A stretch of 64,000 bases of DNA from Bacteroidota bacterium (GTDB lineage Bacteria > Bacteroidota > Bacteroidia > Chitinophagales > Saprospiraceae): NCBI GenBank assembly GCA_030147525.1, contig JASBVF010000007.1:186001-250000 (forward strand). The letters are read 5' to 3'. Below are positions 25,673-32,695 of the stretch, piece after piece. A program made the translations under genes and the position numbers. Each line of letters begins with the position of its first letter. The first letter of the stretch is position 1. Below the pieces are notes generated by a model. It saw nothing but the letters and a program-made list of their open reading frames with translations. It had not been told where the DNA came from and did not search any database.

Positions 25673-26311
25673 TTAAATTTCATGTGTTGCACTCAGTGTC
25701 ATCAGTACCCCGCAATTCCCGCAGGTGGGGTCGTTCAGGTAATTTTTCATCAAAGCCACGATCTCGAAGCCAAGCCGCTGTTGCACGGAAACCGTCGGGT
25801 CAGTGATTTTTCCGCTTTGCAATTTTTCAAAATATTCCTCCGGCGTCATTTCCCCGCTCACGGCCCCGAATCCGTTCATCATTCCAACGGTGATCTGGCC
25901 TTTCAGACCCAACTGGCGAGCTACTTCCTGCCGGGCGCTGTAAATTTCCCGGGCCAGTCCCTGTCGCCGGTAGTCAGGGTCTACGCCGACATCGAGGCCG
26001 TAGAGCCAGTCGCCGTTTGGATCGTGGGTGGTCATCCATAGGTTGCCTGATATTTCGAGAAAAGAATGTGGTTGGGTGGAAAAATGGTGGCGCATGGTTG
26101 TCGCCATGCCGATTACCCGCTCGTCGTCTAACACGACAAACTGGCCTTGAGGAAAGATTTCGAGGTGTTTGAGGTAATGCTTTTCCGTCAGAATTTCATT
26201 CTGAGCCAGTGTAGGAAACACCCGCCGCTGAAGCGCCTCCAATTGTTTGGTATGATCGGGCCGGGTGTTTTGAATGACCCAGCCGTTTTGAATTCTTTTT
26301 TGAAAGAACAT
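25673..26311 (-). CDS. GNAT family N-acetyltransferase
   Basis: The 212-aa protein carries GNAT motif A as LDVGVDPDYRRQGLAREIY, with the R/Q-x-x-G-x-A acetyl-CoA pyrophosphate loop, and the preceding beta4 strand. The C-terminal half (EYFEKLQSGKITDPTVSVQ) matches a GNAT subgroup with an extended tail that tracks substrate-like loops. The substrate is unknown. The gene stands directly upstream of the serine hydrolase and downstream of the efflux adaptor, all on the minus strand. Confidence 0.85.
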   Translation of the reverse strand: MFFQKRIQNGWVIQNTRPDHTKQLEALQRRVFPTLAQNEILTEKHYLKHLEIFPQGQFVVLDDERVIGMATTMRHHFSTQPHSFLEISGNLWMTTHDPNGDWLYGLDVGVDPDYRRQGLAREIYSARQEVARQLGLKGQITVGMMNGFGAVSGEMTPEEYFEKLQSGKITDPTVSVQQRLGFEIVALMKNYLNDPTCGNCGVLMTLSATHEI

Positions 26312-26387
26312 ATCCGAAATACAGGTGCTCTGTTTTTTTGAAACTTAAATCATTGATATTCAGACCCTCCTGTTTTCTCATTTCTTT

Positions 26388-26427
26388 CGTTTTCTCTTTT
26401 TTGGTTTTCTCTTTTTTGGTTTTCTCA
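26388..26427 (-). repeat. Iterated TTTTCTCTTTTTTGG words at the adaptor 3' end
   Basis: Two near-perfect copies of a ~16-nt TTTTCTCTTTTTTGG word run into TTTTCTCA, whose TCA is the stop codon of the efflux adaptor gene on the minus strand. No complementary arm. Confidence 0.6.
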
Positions 26428-27507
26428 CTCCACTTTCACCAGTTTCAGTTTGCTGTCAGGCCGAATGGCCAAAAGTCCCGTCGTCAGTACCGTGTCGCCT
26501 TCTTTCAGCCCATCCAGTATTTGGACGAACGTTTCATCCCGAATGCCAGTATCCACGATTTTGAAATCAGGCGAGCCATTTTTATAAACAATTACCTGCT
26601 TGTTGCGGGCCTGTGGAATGACGGCTTGTGTAGGCACGATGAGCGACTGGTCGTTGCCTCCGATTTTGAGCATGACTTTGGCGAAAGTGCCCGGCAAAAG
26701 CGCCGAGTCGTTGCCGGCTACGGTAGCTCTGACTTTCAGCGTCCGGGTAGCAGCTTCGACGGCGGCTTCGGTAGCCAGTACGCTGGCGGTGAAAGTACGG
26801 TCTGAACCGGCCACCGTAAAGTTAACCGGTCTGCCTTTCCGGAACAAGTCGCCATACTTTTCCGGAACGGTGAAGTCCAGTTTCAGTTGATTCACCTGCC
26901 GCAGGGTTGTAATCAGCGAGGTTGGCGTCACGTAGGCGCCAAGGCTGATGCTGCGCAAACCAAGCCGGCCGGCATAAGGCGCCCGGATTTCTGTTTTTGA
27001 AATACTCACCCGCACCAGTTCCATATCAGCTTTGATGTTGTTGACCTGCAATTCGCTGAGGTCCACTTCCTGCTGGCTGATACCCTGAATTTTGAGTAGT
27101 TCCTGCTGTCGCTCCAGGGTTTTCTGAGCGATGTCGAGCTGCACCTGCAATTTTTTAAGCTGGGCTTGCAGGTCGTCGTCGAAAAGTTTGGCGAGCAGGT
27201 CACCTTTTGCTACAGCGCCGCCTTCGGTGATATTGAGTCGCACGAGCCGACCGGAGATTTCGGGGCGAATGTCCGTCTCTTCGAAGGCCTGGAGCGTGCC
27301 GGGTACTTCGAGATTTTCTGCGAGGTTTTTAGTTTTTACCACGAAAGCCTCAACCGGAAGGGGGGCTCCCCGGCTGGGACCAGGGCTGGAGGCCGAAATT
27401 TTTTTACTCTCTTCTTTGCAAGCACTGAATAGAGCAAGGATAGCCAGGCAAAGCCCGGAAAATTTCAGCAACAGGGTAATGTGTTTGATCATACTCGACT
27501 TTTTCAT
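26425..27507 (-). CDS. RND efflux periplasmic adaptor (membrane fusion protein)
   Basis: The 360-aa protein begins with a hydrophobic segment ending LFSAC, a lipobox, so it is probably anchored by lipid in the inner membrane facing the periplasm. The barrel-sandwich half-motifs flank a coiled-coil hairpin: residues ~70-100 (GRLVRLNITEGGAVAKGDLL) and ~165-200 (IRAPYAGRLGLRSISLGAYV). Beta-barrel and membrane-proximal domains follow (VPTQAVIPQARNKQVIVYK). It would link an RND permease such as the one at 21174 to an outer-membrane channel. Confidence 0.93.
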   Translation of the reverse strand: MKKSSMIKHITLLLKFSGLCLAILALFSACKEESKKISASSPGPSRGAPLPVEAFVVKTKNLAENLEVPGTLQAFEETDIRPEISGRLVRLNITEGGAVAKGDLLAKLFDDDLQAQLKKLQVQLDIAQKTLERQQELLKIQGISQQEVDLSELQVNNIKADMELVRVSISKTEIRAPYAGRLGLRSISLGAYVTPTSLITTLRQVNQLKLDFTVPEKYGDLFRKGRPVNFTVAGSDRTFTASVLATEAAVEAATRTLKVRATVAGNDSALLPGTFAKVMLKIGGNDQSLIVPTQAVIPQARNKQVIVYKNGSPDFKIVDTGIRDETFVQILDGLKEGDTVLTTGLLAIRPDSKLKLVKVE

Positions 27508-27579
27508 GATATGAGAGTTCGCCCTTCTTTGATGGTACGGGCTGCGTTGGCCAACGAGTGGCTAAGCTAAGGCAAAATC

Positions 27580-28512
27580 TTAAAGGGCCGGTATTTTACG
27601 GGTGGAAATATGAAGGTTCTCGGCATATGCTTTTGGGCACATGAGCCGAAGCGATTCTGGGTATATTTTAAAGTGTGCGGAGCCGGTGAGTTTGTACCCT
27701 TCGCCGTCCACATGCACTGCCGTTGGAGCACCGGGTTTGACCAAGACTTCCAGGCCGCTGTAACATTCCACCAACTTGCTTTTGTGAAATGAGCGATTCA
27801 AAAAACGCCAGCTTTCAAGTATGTAACGCCATTTCGGAGCCTTATTGGCGATGAGAATTTCCAGCTTTCCATCGTTGGGCCGGGCTTGAGGTACGATGGA
27901 AAACCCGTAGCCGTACACCGGTGCGTTGGCAATTTCAACCAGCAGACAGGTGCGATTCAGCGTTTTTCCATCTATCTGAATTTCAAAGGGTTGCATTTTA
28001 AAATTGATCGTTTCACGGATGCTGCTCAACAGGTAGCCCCACACACCCCGGAGTTTGCTGCGGTGCAATCGCCTTGCAACGGATGCGTCGAAACCGATAC
28101 CTGCCAGGTTGACGAAAGTCCGGTCATTCATCCGGGCAGAGTCGATGGTGATAACTTTCCCGTTGTTGAGAAAATGGATGGCTTTCGCTACATCCCGCCC
28201 GATGCCGAGGTGCATGGCAAATCCATTGCCGGAGCCGCAGGGCAACACCCCGAGTATCGTGTTAGTATCTATCAGCTGGCTTGAAATTTCATTGACCGAA
28301 CCATCGCCGCCGCAGGCTACCACCAAGTCGCAGCCGGCATCCACGCCTTCCTTGGCCAATTTGATGGCATGTCCTGCATACTCTGTAAAGCATACCTCGT
28401 ATTCAAACTGGTCGTGATCGAGGTTGTCTTCGATCAATTTCGGCAAGTTGCGCTTGCGGTTGGCCCCCGAGAGGGGGTTTGCGATGAAACGAATTTTTTT
28501 CTTTGAAGTCAT
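27580..28512 (-). CDS. Diacylglycerol/sphingosine kinase-type lipid kinase (YegS/DgkB family)
   Basis: The 310-aa protein has the DAGK catalytic domain: FIANPLSGANRKRNL near the N-terminus, VVACGGDGSVNEI with the nucleotide-binding GGDGS at about residue 69, and GSGNGFAMHLGI. The C-terminal half is the beta-sandwich that holds the lipid (VEIANAPVYGYGFSI). It phosphorylates a lipid hydroxyl with ATP. Diacylglycerol, ceramide or a sphingoid base are all possible in a Bacteroidota cell. It precedes no gene closely but lies 30 bp downstream of GtrA, in a neighbourhood of lipid genes. Confidence 0.9.
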   Translation of the reverse strand: MTSKKKIRFIANPLSGANRKRNLPKLIEDNLDHDQFEYEVCFTEYAGHAIKLAKEGVDAGCDLVVACGGDGSVNEISSQLIDTNTILGVLPCGSGNGFAMHLGIGRDVAKAIHFLNNGKVITIDSARMNDRTFVNLAGIGFDASVARRLHRSKLRGVWGYLLSSIRETINFKMQPFEIQIDGKTLNRTCLLVEIANAPVYGYGFSIVPQARPNDGKLEILIANKAPKWRYILESWRFLNRSFHKSKLVECYSGLEVLVKPGAPTAVHVDGEGYKLTGSAHFKIYPESLRLMCPKAYAENLHISTRKIPAL

Positions 28513-28541
28513 ACCCTGTCTTTCGAAGTTGAAAATGCGGG

Positions 28542-29000
28542 TTACCTGAAAACAAAATACCTGAAAACCAGAAAGTTAACGGACACGCCAACAATCACTG
28601 CTGCAATGATTTTCGAAATAACGTAGGAAATGTGAAAGGTTTCCGTCAAAAACCAAACTCCCAGCGTATTCAGCGTCAGGCTCAACCCGATCGCCAGTAC
28701 GTAGCGAAAAGCCTGATGATGCCACTGGGCTGTGCGGCGGTTGAAAACCCAAAGCCGGCACAGCGTAAAGCTCACTACGCCTCCGGCAGTTGCGCCCAGC
28801 GCAGTTGACAAAACGTACCAGATTGCTGCTACCTCCGTAAGAAATATTGTCACTAAAAAATCCATGGCGGTGGCCAGTACGGAAGCCACGTGGGAGCGCA
28901 GCCATGACAGCACAAGCGGCGTCTTGGCTGGTGCTTTTCTTACTTCTTCCGCAGTCAACGACTCGGTAATTTCTTCGTCGAGTGTTTGAATGTTTTCCAC
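28542..29000 (-). CDS. GtrA-family membrane protein
   Basis: The 152-aa protein has four transmembrane helices after a ~35-residue cytoplasmic head. The family motif region SHVASVLATAMDFLVTIFLTE precedes the first helix, and NFLVFRYFVF closes the last, the usual GtrA ending. GtrA proteins are thought to flip or deliver polyprenyl-linked sugars or related lipids across the membrane. The stop codon overlaps or touches neighbouring coding: the start at 29000 coincides with the nitroreductase stop region. Four consecutive genes here are same-strand. Confidence 0.88.
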   Translation of the reverse strand: MENIQTLDEEITESLTAEEVRKAPAKTPLVLSWLRSHVASVLATAMDFLVTIFLTEVAAIWYVLSTALGATAGGVVSFTLCRLWVFNRRTAQWHHQAFRYVLAIGLSLTLNTLGVWFLTETFHISYVISKIIAAVIVGVSVNFLVFRYFVFR

Positions 29001-29683
29001 TATTTAGATTTTTCTTTTTCATAAAAAACAGCAACCTGCTCCAGAGGTTTGCGCTGCAAATCCGGCACCACGGCATCCTCTGCCGGGTAACCGACGGGGA
29101 TGAGCAGGAACGGCCGTTCGTTTTCGGGGCGATTGAGTATTTTTTGTAAAAAATTCATGGGGCTGGGCGTGTGCGTCAGCGAAACAAGTCCGGCATTGTG
29201 AATGGCCGTCAGCAGGAAGCCGGCTGCCAGTCCTACGGATTCATTCACGTAGTAGCACTTGTGCCGCTCTCCTTTTTCATCGATTTCGTAGGCTTTTTTA
29301 AAAACGATGATCAGCCACGGGGCGATTTCGAGGAAGGGTTTGTGCCAGTCGGTGCCGAACTGTTTGAGGTCTTCGAGCCATTCGTCGCTCATGCGGCCGT
29401 TGTAGCTTTCGTATTCTTCGGCTTCGGCAGCTTCCCGGATTTTGGATTGGATGGCGGGGTCTGAAACGGCGCAAAATGTCCAGGGCTGTTTGTGGGCTCC
29501 GGAAGGAGCAGAGGATGCCGTACGGATGAAATTTTCGATGAGTTCTTTTGGAACGGGCTTGTCCGAAAACATGCGCAACGAGCGGCGCCGGTCCATGAAT
29601 TTGTAAAATGAACGGCTGCGTTCCAGCATTTCAGCCTCGTCGAATTCGACGGGGTCGAAGGGTATGAAGTTTTGAGTCGTCAT
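29000..29683 (-). CDS. Iodotyrosine deiodinase-like nitroreductase
   Basis: The 227-aa flavoprotein has the nitroreductase fold: an RRSLRMFSDKPV FMN-phosphate site near residue 32 and SSAPSGAHKQPWTF. It differs from ordinary nitroreductases by carrying the halotyrosine-binding triad of iodotyrosine deiodinase at the right spacing: Glu90, Tyr94 and Lys115 (E-x3-Y-x20-K). It also has the THTPSPMNF segment. Family knowledge: IYD uses FMNH2 to remove iodide or bromide from halotyrosines, and a Haliscomenobacter enzyme has been characterised. There is no membrane anchor, so it is cytoplasmic. Its physiological role in bacteria is unclear. Confidence 0.9.
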   Translation of the reverse strand: MTTQNFIPFDPVEFDEAEMLERSRSFYKFMDRRRSLRMFSDKPVPKELIENFIRTASSAPSGAHKQPWTFCAVSDPAIQSKIREAAEAEEYESYNGRMSDEWLEDLKQFGTDWHKPFLEIAPWLIIVFKKAYEIDEKGERHKCYYVNESVGLAAGFLLTAIHNAGLVSLTHTPSPMNFLQKILNRPENERPFLLIPVGYPAEDAVVPDLQRKPLEQVAVFYEKEKSK

Positions 29684-29766
29684 TTTCTATTGGTTTGAGC
29701 AGATGTTCATTGTCAAGAGGTCGTTGTACGTTACGAAAAGCAGCACCGCTCTGCTCTTTCCAAAAG

Positions 29767-30240
29767 TTACAACGAACTTCTTAACATCAGCCAGGCATGC
29801 AACATCACGCCCGAATAAACGCCTGCCAGCACATCGTCCATCATTACGCCCCAACCGCCGCCGAGGTGCTCCATTTTTCGGATTCCAAACGGTTTCCAAA
29901 TGTCGAATACCCGGAAAAGGACGAACGCCAGCGCTAAGTTAACCAATGAAAACGGTACGCCCAGCATGGCGATCCAAACACCCACCATTTCATCAACAAC
30001 GATTTTGGAAGGGTCGTGGCCCCATTCTTTCTCGAGCACGCTGGCGGATTTCACACCTAAAAAAAAGAAAACGGCGATGAGCACCAGCAGGTGCGGCAGC
30101 AGCCAGGCACCTGAAAATTGCTGAGGAAAAACAACGGTTAAAGCCCACAGTAGTATGCAAGCCACAAGCGCCCCCGCCGTACCCGGCGCCACGGGCGAGT
30201 AGCCGCTTCCGAATCCTGTGGCGATGATTTTCCAGAACAT
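29767..30240 (-). CDS. pgpA: PgpA-family lipid phosphatase (phosphatidylglycerophosphate or phosphatidylinositol phosphate)
   Basis: From the ATG at 30240 the product is 157 aa with four hydrophobic helices. PgpA signatures include GSGYSPVAPGTAGALV near residue 10, DPSKIVVDEMVGVWIAM at about residue 85, and a C-terminal GGWGVMMDDVLAGVYSG with the acidic metal/catalytic residues. PgpA removes phosphate from phosphatidylglycerophosphate. The gene lies next to inositol-3-phosphate synthase. In Bacteroides inositol-lipid clusters a PgpA-like enzyme dephosphorylates phosphatidylinositol phosphate, so that substrate is an alternative here. Upstream in-frame codons to 30288 include repeat sequence and are excluded. 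Confidence 0.87.
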   Translation of the reverse strand: MFWKIIATGFGSGYSPVAPGTAGALVACILLWALTVVFPQQFSGAWLLPHLLVLIAVFFFLGVKSASVLEKEWGHDPSKIVVDEMVGVWIAMLGVPFSLVNLALAFVLFRVFDIWKPFGIRKMEHLGGGWGVMMDDVLAGVYSGVMLHAWLMLRSSL

Positions 30241-30253
30241 ATCCAGAGTCGTT

Positions 30254-30363
30254 TGGGAGAATGAGAGTGAGAGGCGAGGCCGTCTCATTCTCTCATTCTC
30301 TCATTCTCTCATTCTCTCATTCTATCATTCTATCATTCACTCATTCACTCATTCACTCATTCA
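30254..30363 (-). repeat. Iterated TCATTCTC/TCATTCAC-word tract downstream of ino1
   Basis: About ten near-identical 8-9-nt words (CTCATTCTCTCATTC and then TCATTCACTC) run for ~75 nt. A short complementary GAGAATGAGAGTGAGAG arm lies at the distal side. The tract enters the last two codons and the TGA stop of ino1. As RNA it is (GAATGAGT)n followed by a hairpin, with TGA triplets in every frame. Confidence 0.85.
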
Positions 30364-31658
30364 TAGTAATAGTCCATCCCCAGGTGCGTGATCAACTCTT
30401 CGCCCATGAGGTGGCGTAGGGTGTTCAGCATTTTTTCCTGTTGCTTGAAAATATCATGCTGAGCCTGCAAGCCCGGCGCAGCCTGTGGTGACTTCAGGTA
30501 AAATGACAACCACTCCTGAATGCCGTACAATTCTGCACGTTTAGCGAGATCGAGGAACAGAGCCAGGTCGAGCACGATCGGTGCGGCGAGGATGGAGTCA
30601 CGGCAGAGGAAGTCAATTTTGATCTGCATGCCATAGCCCAGCCAGCCGAAGATGTCGATGTTGTCCCAACCTTCCTTGTTGTCGCCGTGAGGCGGGTAGT
30701 AGTTGATGCGGACTTTGTGGTAGAGATCCTTGTAGAGCACCGGATTCAGGTCGGGTTGAAGAATTTCTTCCAGTACGCCGAGCTTGGAAACTTCCTTGGT
30801 TTTGAAGCTGTCCGGATCGTCAAGTACTTCGCCGTCTCTGTTGCCGAGGATGTTGGTAGAGAACCATCCCTTGATACCAAGCGAGCGAGCCTTCAGACCC
30901 GGCGCCAGGATGGTTTTCATCAGCGTTTGGCCTGTTTTGAAATCCTTGCCTGCGATGGGGGCTTTGGTTTGCTTTGACAGCTCGACCATGGCCGGAATGT
31001 CGCAGGAGAGGTTCGGAGCGCCGTTGGCGTAAGGGATGCCCATTTTCACCGCAGCGTATGCGTAGATCATGCTCGGCGGGATACCGGGGTCGTTGTTGCG
31101 AAGGCCGGCTTCCAGCTTTTCAACAGTGGAATGAACATCGCCTGCCTCGATATAAATTTCAGTAGAGCCACACCAAACCATGACGAGGCGCTCGCAGTCG
31201 TTTTCTTCTTTGAAGCGGCGGATGTCTTCCATCACAGCTTCAGCCAGTTCCATTTTGGTAGCAGCCTCTTTTACGTGCGGGCCATCCAGCTTACGGACGT
31301 AGCTCCGGTCAAAAACGGCTTTCATCGGCTTGATCGCCTCCAACTCAGGCTTGATCTGGTCAAGCAGTGAGCGCTCCAGCACATTGGCGTTGATCGCCGA
31401 CTCGTACATATTATCTTCGAAAATATCCCATCCGCCAAAGACGATGTCTTTCAAACCTGCGATTGGTACAAAATCCTTGATGAGTGGGTTTCTGTTTTCG
31501 GTGCGCTTACCCAGGCGGATGCGGCCCATCTGTGAAACGGAACCGATGGGGTGTGAGATGCCCTTGTTCACGGCGATGACGCCCGCCATGAAAGTGGAAG
31601 CTACAGCCCCCATCCCCGGGGTGAGGATACCTAATTTGCCTTTTGATTCCTTAATCAT
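30357..31658 (-). CDS. ino1: Inositol-3-phosphate synthase (MIPS)
   Basis: The 433-aa protein converts glucose-6-phosphate to 1D-myo-inositol-3-phosphate with internal NAD cycling. The N-terminal dinucleotide site is KLGILTPGMGAVASTFMAGV. Core family signatures are VMVWCGSTEIY, PYANGAPNLSCDIP (usually NGSPQNT-like), AGKDFKTGQTLMKTILAPGLKAR with the catalytic lysines, and STNILGNRDGEVL. The prokaryotic length is normal. In Bacteroidota this enzyme supplies inositol for phosphatidylinositol or inositol sphingolipids. A PgpA-family phosphatase is next, and a lipid kinase and GtrA follow. CDP-alcohol phosphatidyltransferase is not in the window. Confidence 0.95.
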   Translation of the reverse strand: MIKESKGKLGILTPGMGAVASTFMAGVIAVNKGISHPIGSVSQMGRIRLGKRTENRNPLIKDFVPIAGLKDIVFGGWDIFEDNMYESAINANVLERSLLDQIKPELEAIKPMKAVFDRSYVRKLDGPHVKEAATKMELAEAVMEDIRRFKEENDCERLVMVWCGSTEIYIEAGDVHSTVEKLEAGLRNNDPGIPPSMIYAYAAVKMGIPYANGAPNLSCDIPAMVELSKQTKAPIAGKDFKTGQTLMKTILAPGLKARSLGIKGWFSTNILGNRDGEVLDDPDSFKTKEVSKLGVLEEILQPDLNPVLYKDLYHKVRINYYPPHGDNKEGWDNIDIFGWLGYGMQIKIDFLCRDSILAAPIVLDLALFLDLAKRAELYGIQEWLSFYLKSPQAAPGLQAQHDIFKQQEKMLNTLRHLMGEELITHLGMDYYYE

Positions 31659-32065
31659 GAGTGTAGTAAAAATTGAGTATTGTGAAAGCCCACGGATTTA
31701 GGAAAATGCCGGAAAATGCATCTGTTTTTTTGCGACCTAAAGCCCGGTGACCCGAAAAAGCGGTGCGAAGGTAAAAAAAATCACCCCTACCGATTGAATT
31801 TTAAAGAAGTTGATTACCCTCGTGAAAGTTGAGTCAAAGGGCCGGGAATAGTTATTTGGGTGAAAAAAATCGACAGGTACCCCCTCATTGTAGAGAAACC
31901 CAAGATGTTTACTGGCTAAATTTAATCGCAGGCAGCTATTGCATATTAGAAAGAAACTTCCGTAAATTTGCCGCCCGTTTGAAAAACTTAATCATTCAGG
32001 ACTTTTGGATTGAAGTTTCATAAAAAACTTTGATTCGCTCGTCCTTCAACAATTACATTCAGACC
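31659..32065. promoter_or_regulatory. Divergent promoter region ino1/rpsU
   Basis: Two promoters are visible. On the minus strand, TACCTTCG at 31766-31773 is followed by CACCGCTTTTT. This 20-nt segment is identical to one upstream of lipB. On the plus strand, TAAATTTG at 31963-31970 with CCGCCCG downstream serves rpsU. A 64-codon open frame between them has no support as a gene. Confidence 0.6.
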
Positions 32066-32260
32066 ATGTTGATCATTGATGTAAAAAATGGCGAATCCAT
32101 TGATCAGGCATTGAAGCGCTACAAGCGTAAGTTTCAACAAACGCAGCTCATCAAAGAACTGCGCAGCCGTAAGGAATTCAATAAGCCATCTGTCATTAAA
32201 AGAAACGAGAAACTGAAGGCTGTTTACAAAACACAGAAGCAGAGAGCTGCTGAAGTGTAA
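32066..32260 (+). CDS. rpsU: 30S ribosomal protein S21
   Basis: The 64-aa protein starts MLIIDVKNGESIDQALKRYK and continues with a strongly basic helix pair, matching Bacteroidota bS21. In Bacteroidota ribosomes bS21, with bS6 and bS18, holds the 16S rRNA 3' tail so that the anti-Shine-Dalgarno is hidden. Some flavobacterial rpsU genes nevertheless carry a Shine-Dalgarno site for autoregulation. Here the 20 nt before the ATG (ending ACATTCAGACC) contain no GGAGG-like sequence. An in-frame TTG upstream at 32030 is rejected as start. A long imperfect hairpin with a T5 tail follows at 32294-32353. Confidence 0.95.
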   Translation: MLIIDVKNGESIDQALKRYKRKFQQTQLIKELRSRKEFNKPSVIKRNEKLKAVYKTQKQRAAEV

Positions 32261-32293
32261 GCCACGCATTCAGGTTTTCTTTTGAAATAAACA

Positions 32294-32354
32294 GACCGGA
32301 CTTTGGCGGCGATCAAACTTTCCTGGAAAGTGGCCTGTCAAAGCCCGGTTTTTC
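32294..32354 (+). terminator. Probable rpsU terminator
   Basis: ACCGGACTTTG pairs with CAAAGCCCGGT (one mismatch). An inner ACTTTCC...GGAAAGT hairpin fills the loop, and a T5 tail follows. Confidence 0.6.
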
Positions 32355-32399
32355 TATTTCATCTCCTTGCGTAATTTTGCCGGAAAAAATCAGAAGATT

Positions 32400-32672
32400 A
32401 TGGCCGAAGTAAAAATAATGTGTCCGAAATGCGATTGGGAACCCACACCTGCTGATGTTTGGCAGTGTACCTGCGGCCATGTCTGGCATACCTTTGACAC
32501 GGGTGGACGCTGCCCATCCTGCAAAAAACAATGGGAGGAAACTTCCTGTCATTCACCTGCTGTTGGCGGTTGCGGCCGTTGGTCGGCTCACCTCGATTGG
32601 TATCGTAATCTGGATGGCTGGCTGAAAGAAGAGATTGAAAAGATCAGAATCAGGGTGGGTGAACTTTCGTAG
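32400..32672 (+). CDS. Small zinc-ribbon protein
   Basis: The 90-aa protein from the ATG at 32400 contains three Cys pairs: CPKCDW, CTCGHVWH and CPSCKK. These make one or two zinc ribbons within the first 45 residues. Further Cys residues lie in CHSPAVGGCGRW. The rest is a Trp/Glu-rich helix. It resembles uncharacterised zinc-ribbon proteins of Bacteroidota and has no signal peptide. It follows rpsU after the putative terminator. A regulatory or assembly role is only a guess. Confidence 0.8.
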   Translation: MAEVKIMCPKCDWEPTPADVWQCTCGHVWHTFDTGGRCPSCKKQWEETSCHSPAVGGCGRWSAHLDWYRNLDGWLKEEIEKIRIRVGELS

Positions 32673-32695
32673 TGAACATTTTTACTGCCTTGCTT

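Noticed and set aside
31829-32023. 64-codon frame upstream of rpsU
   Set aside because: It lies across the rpsU promoter and has no coding signature.
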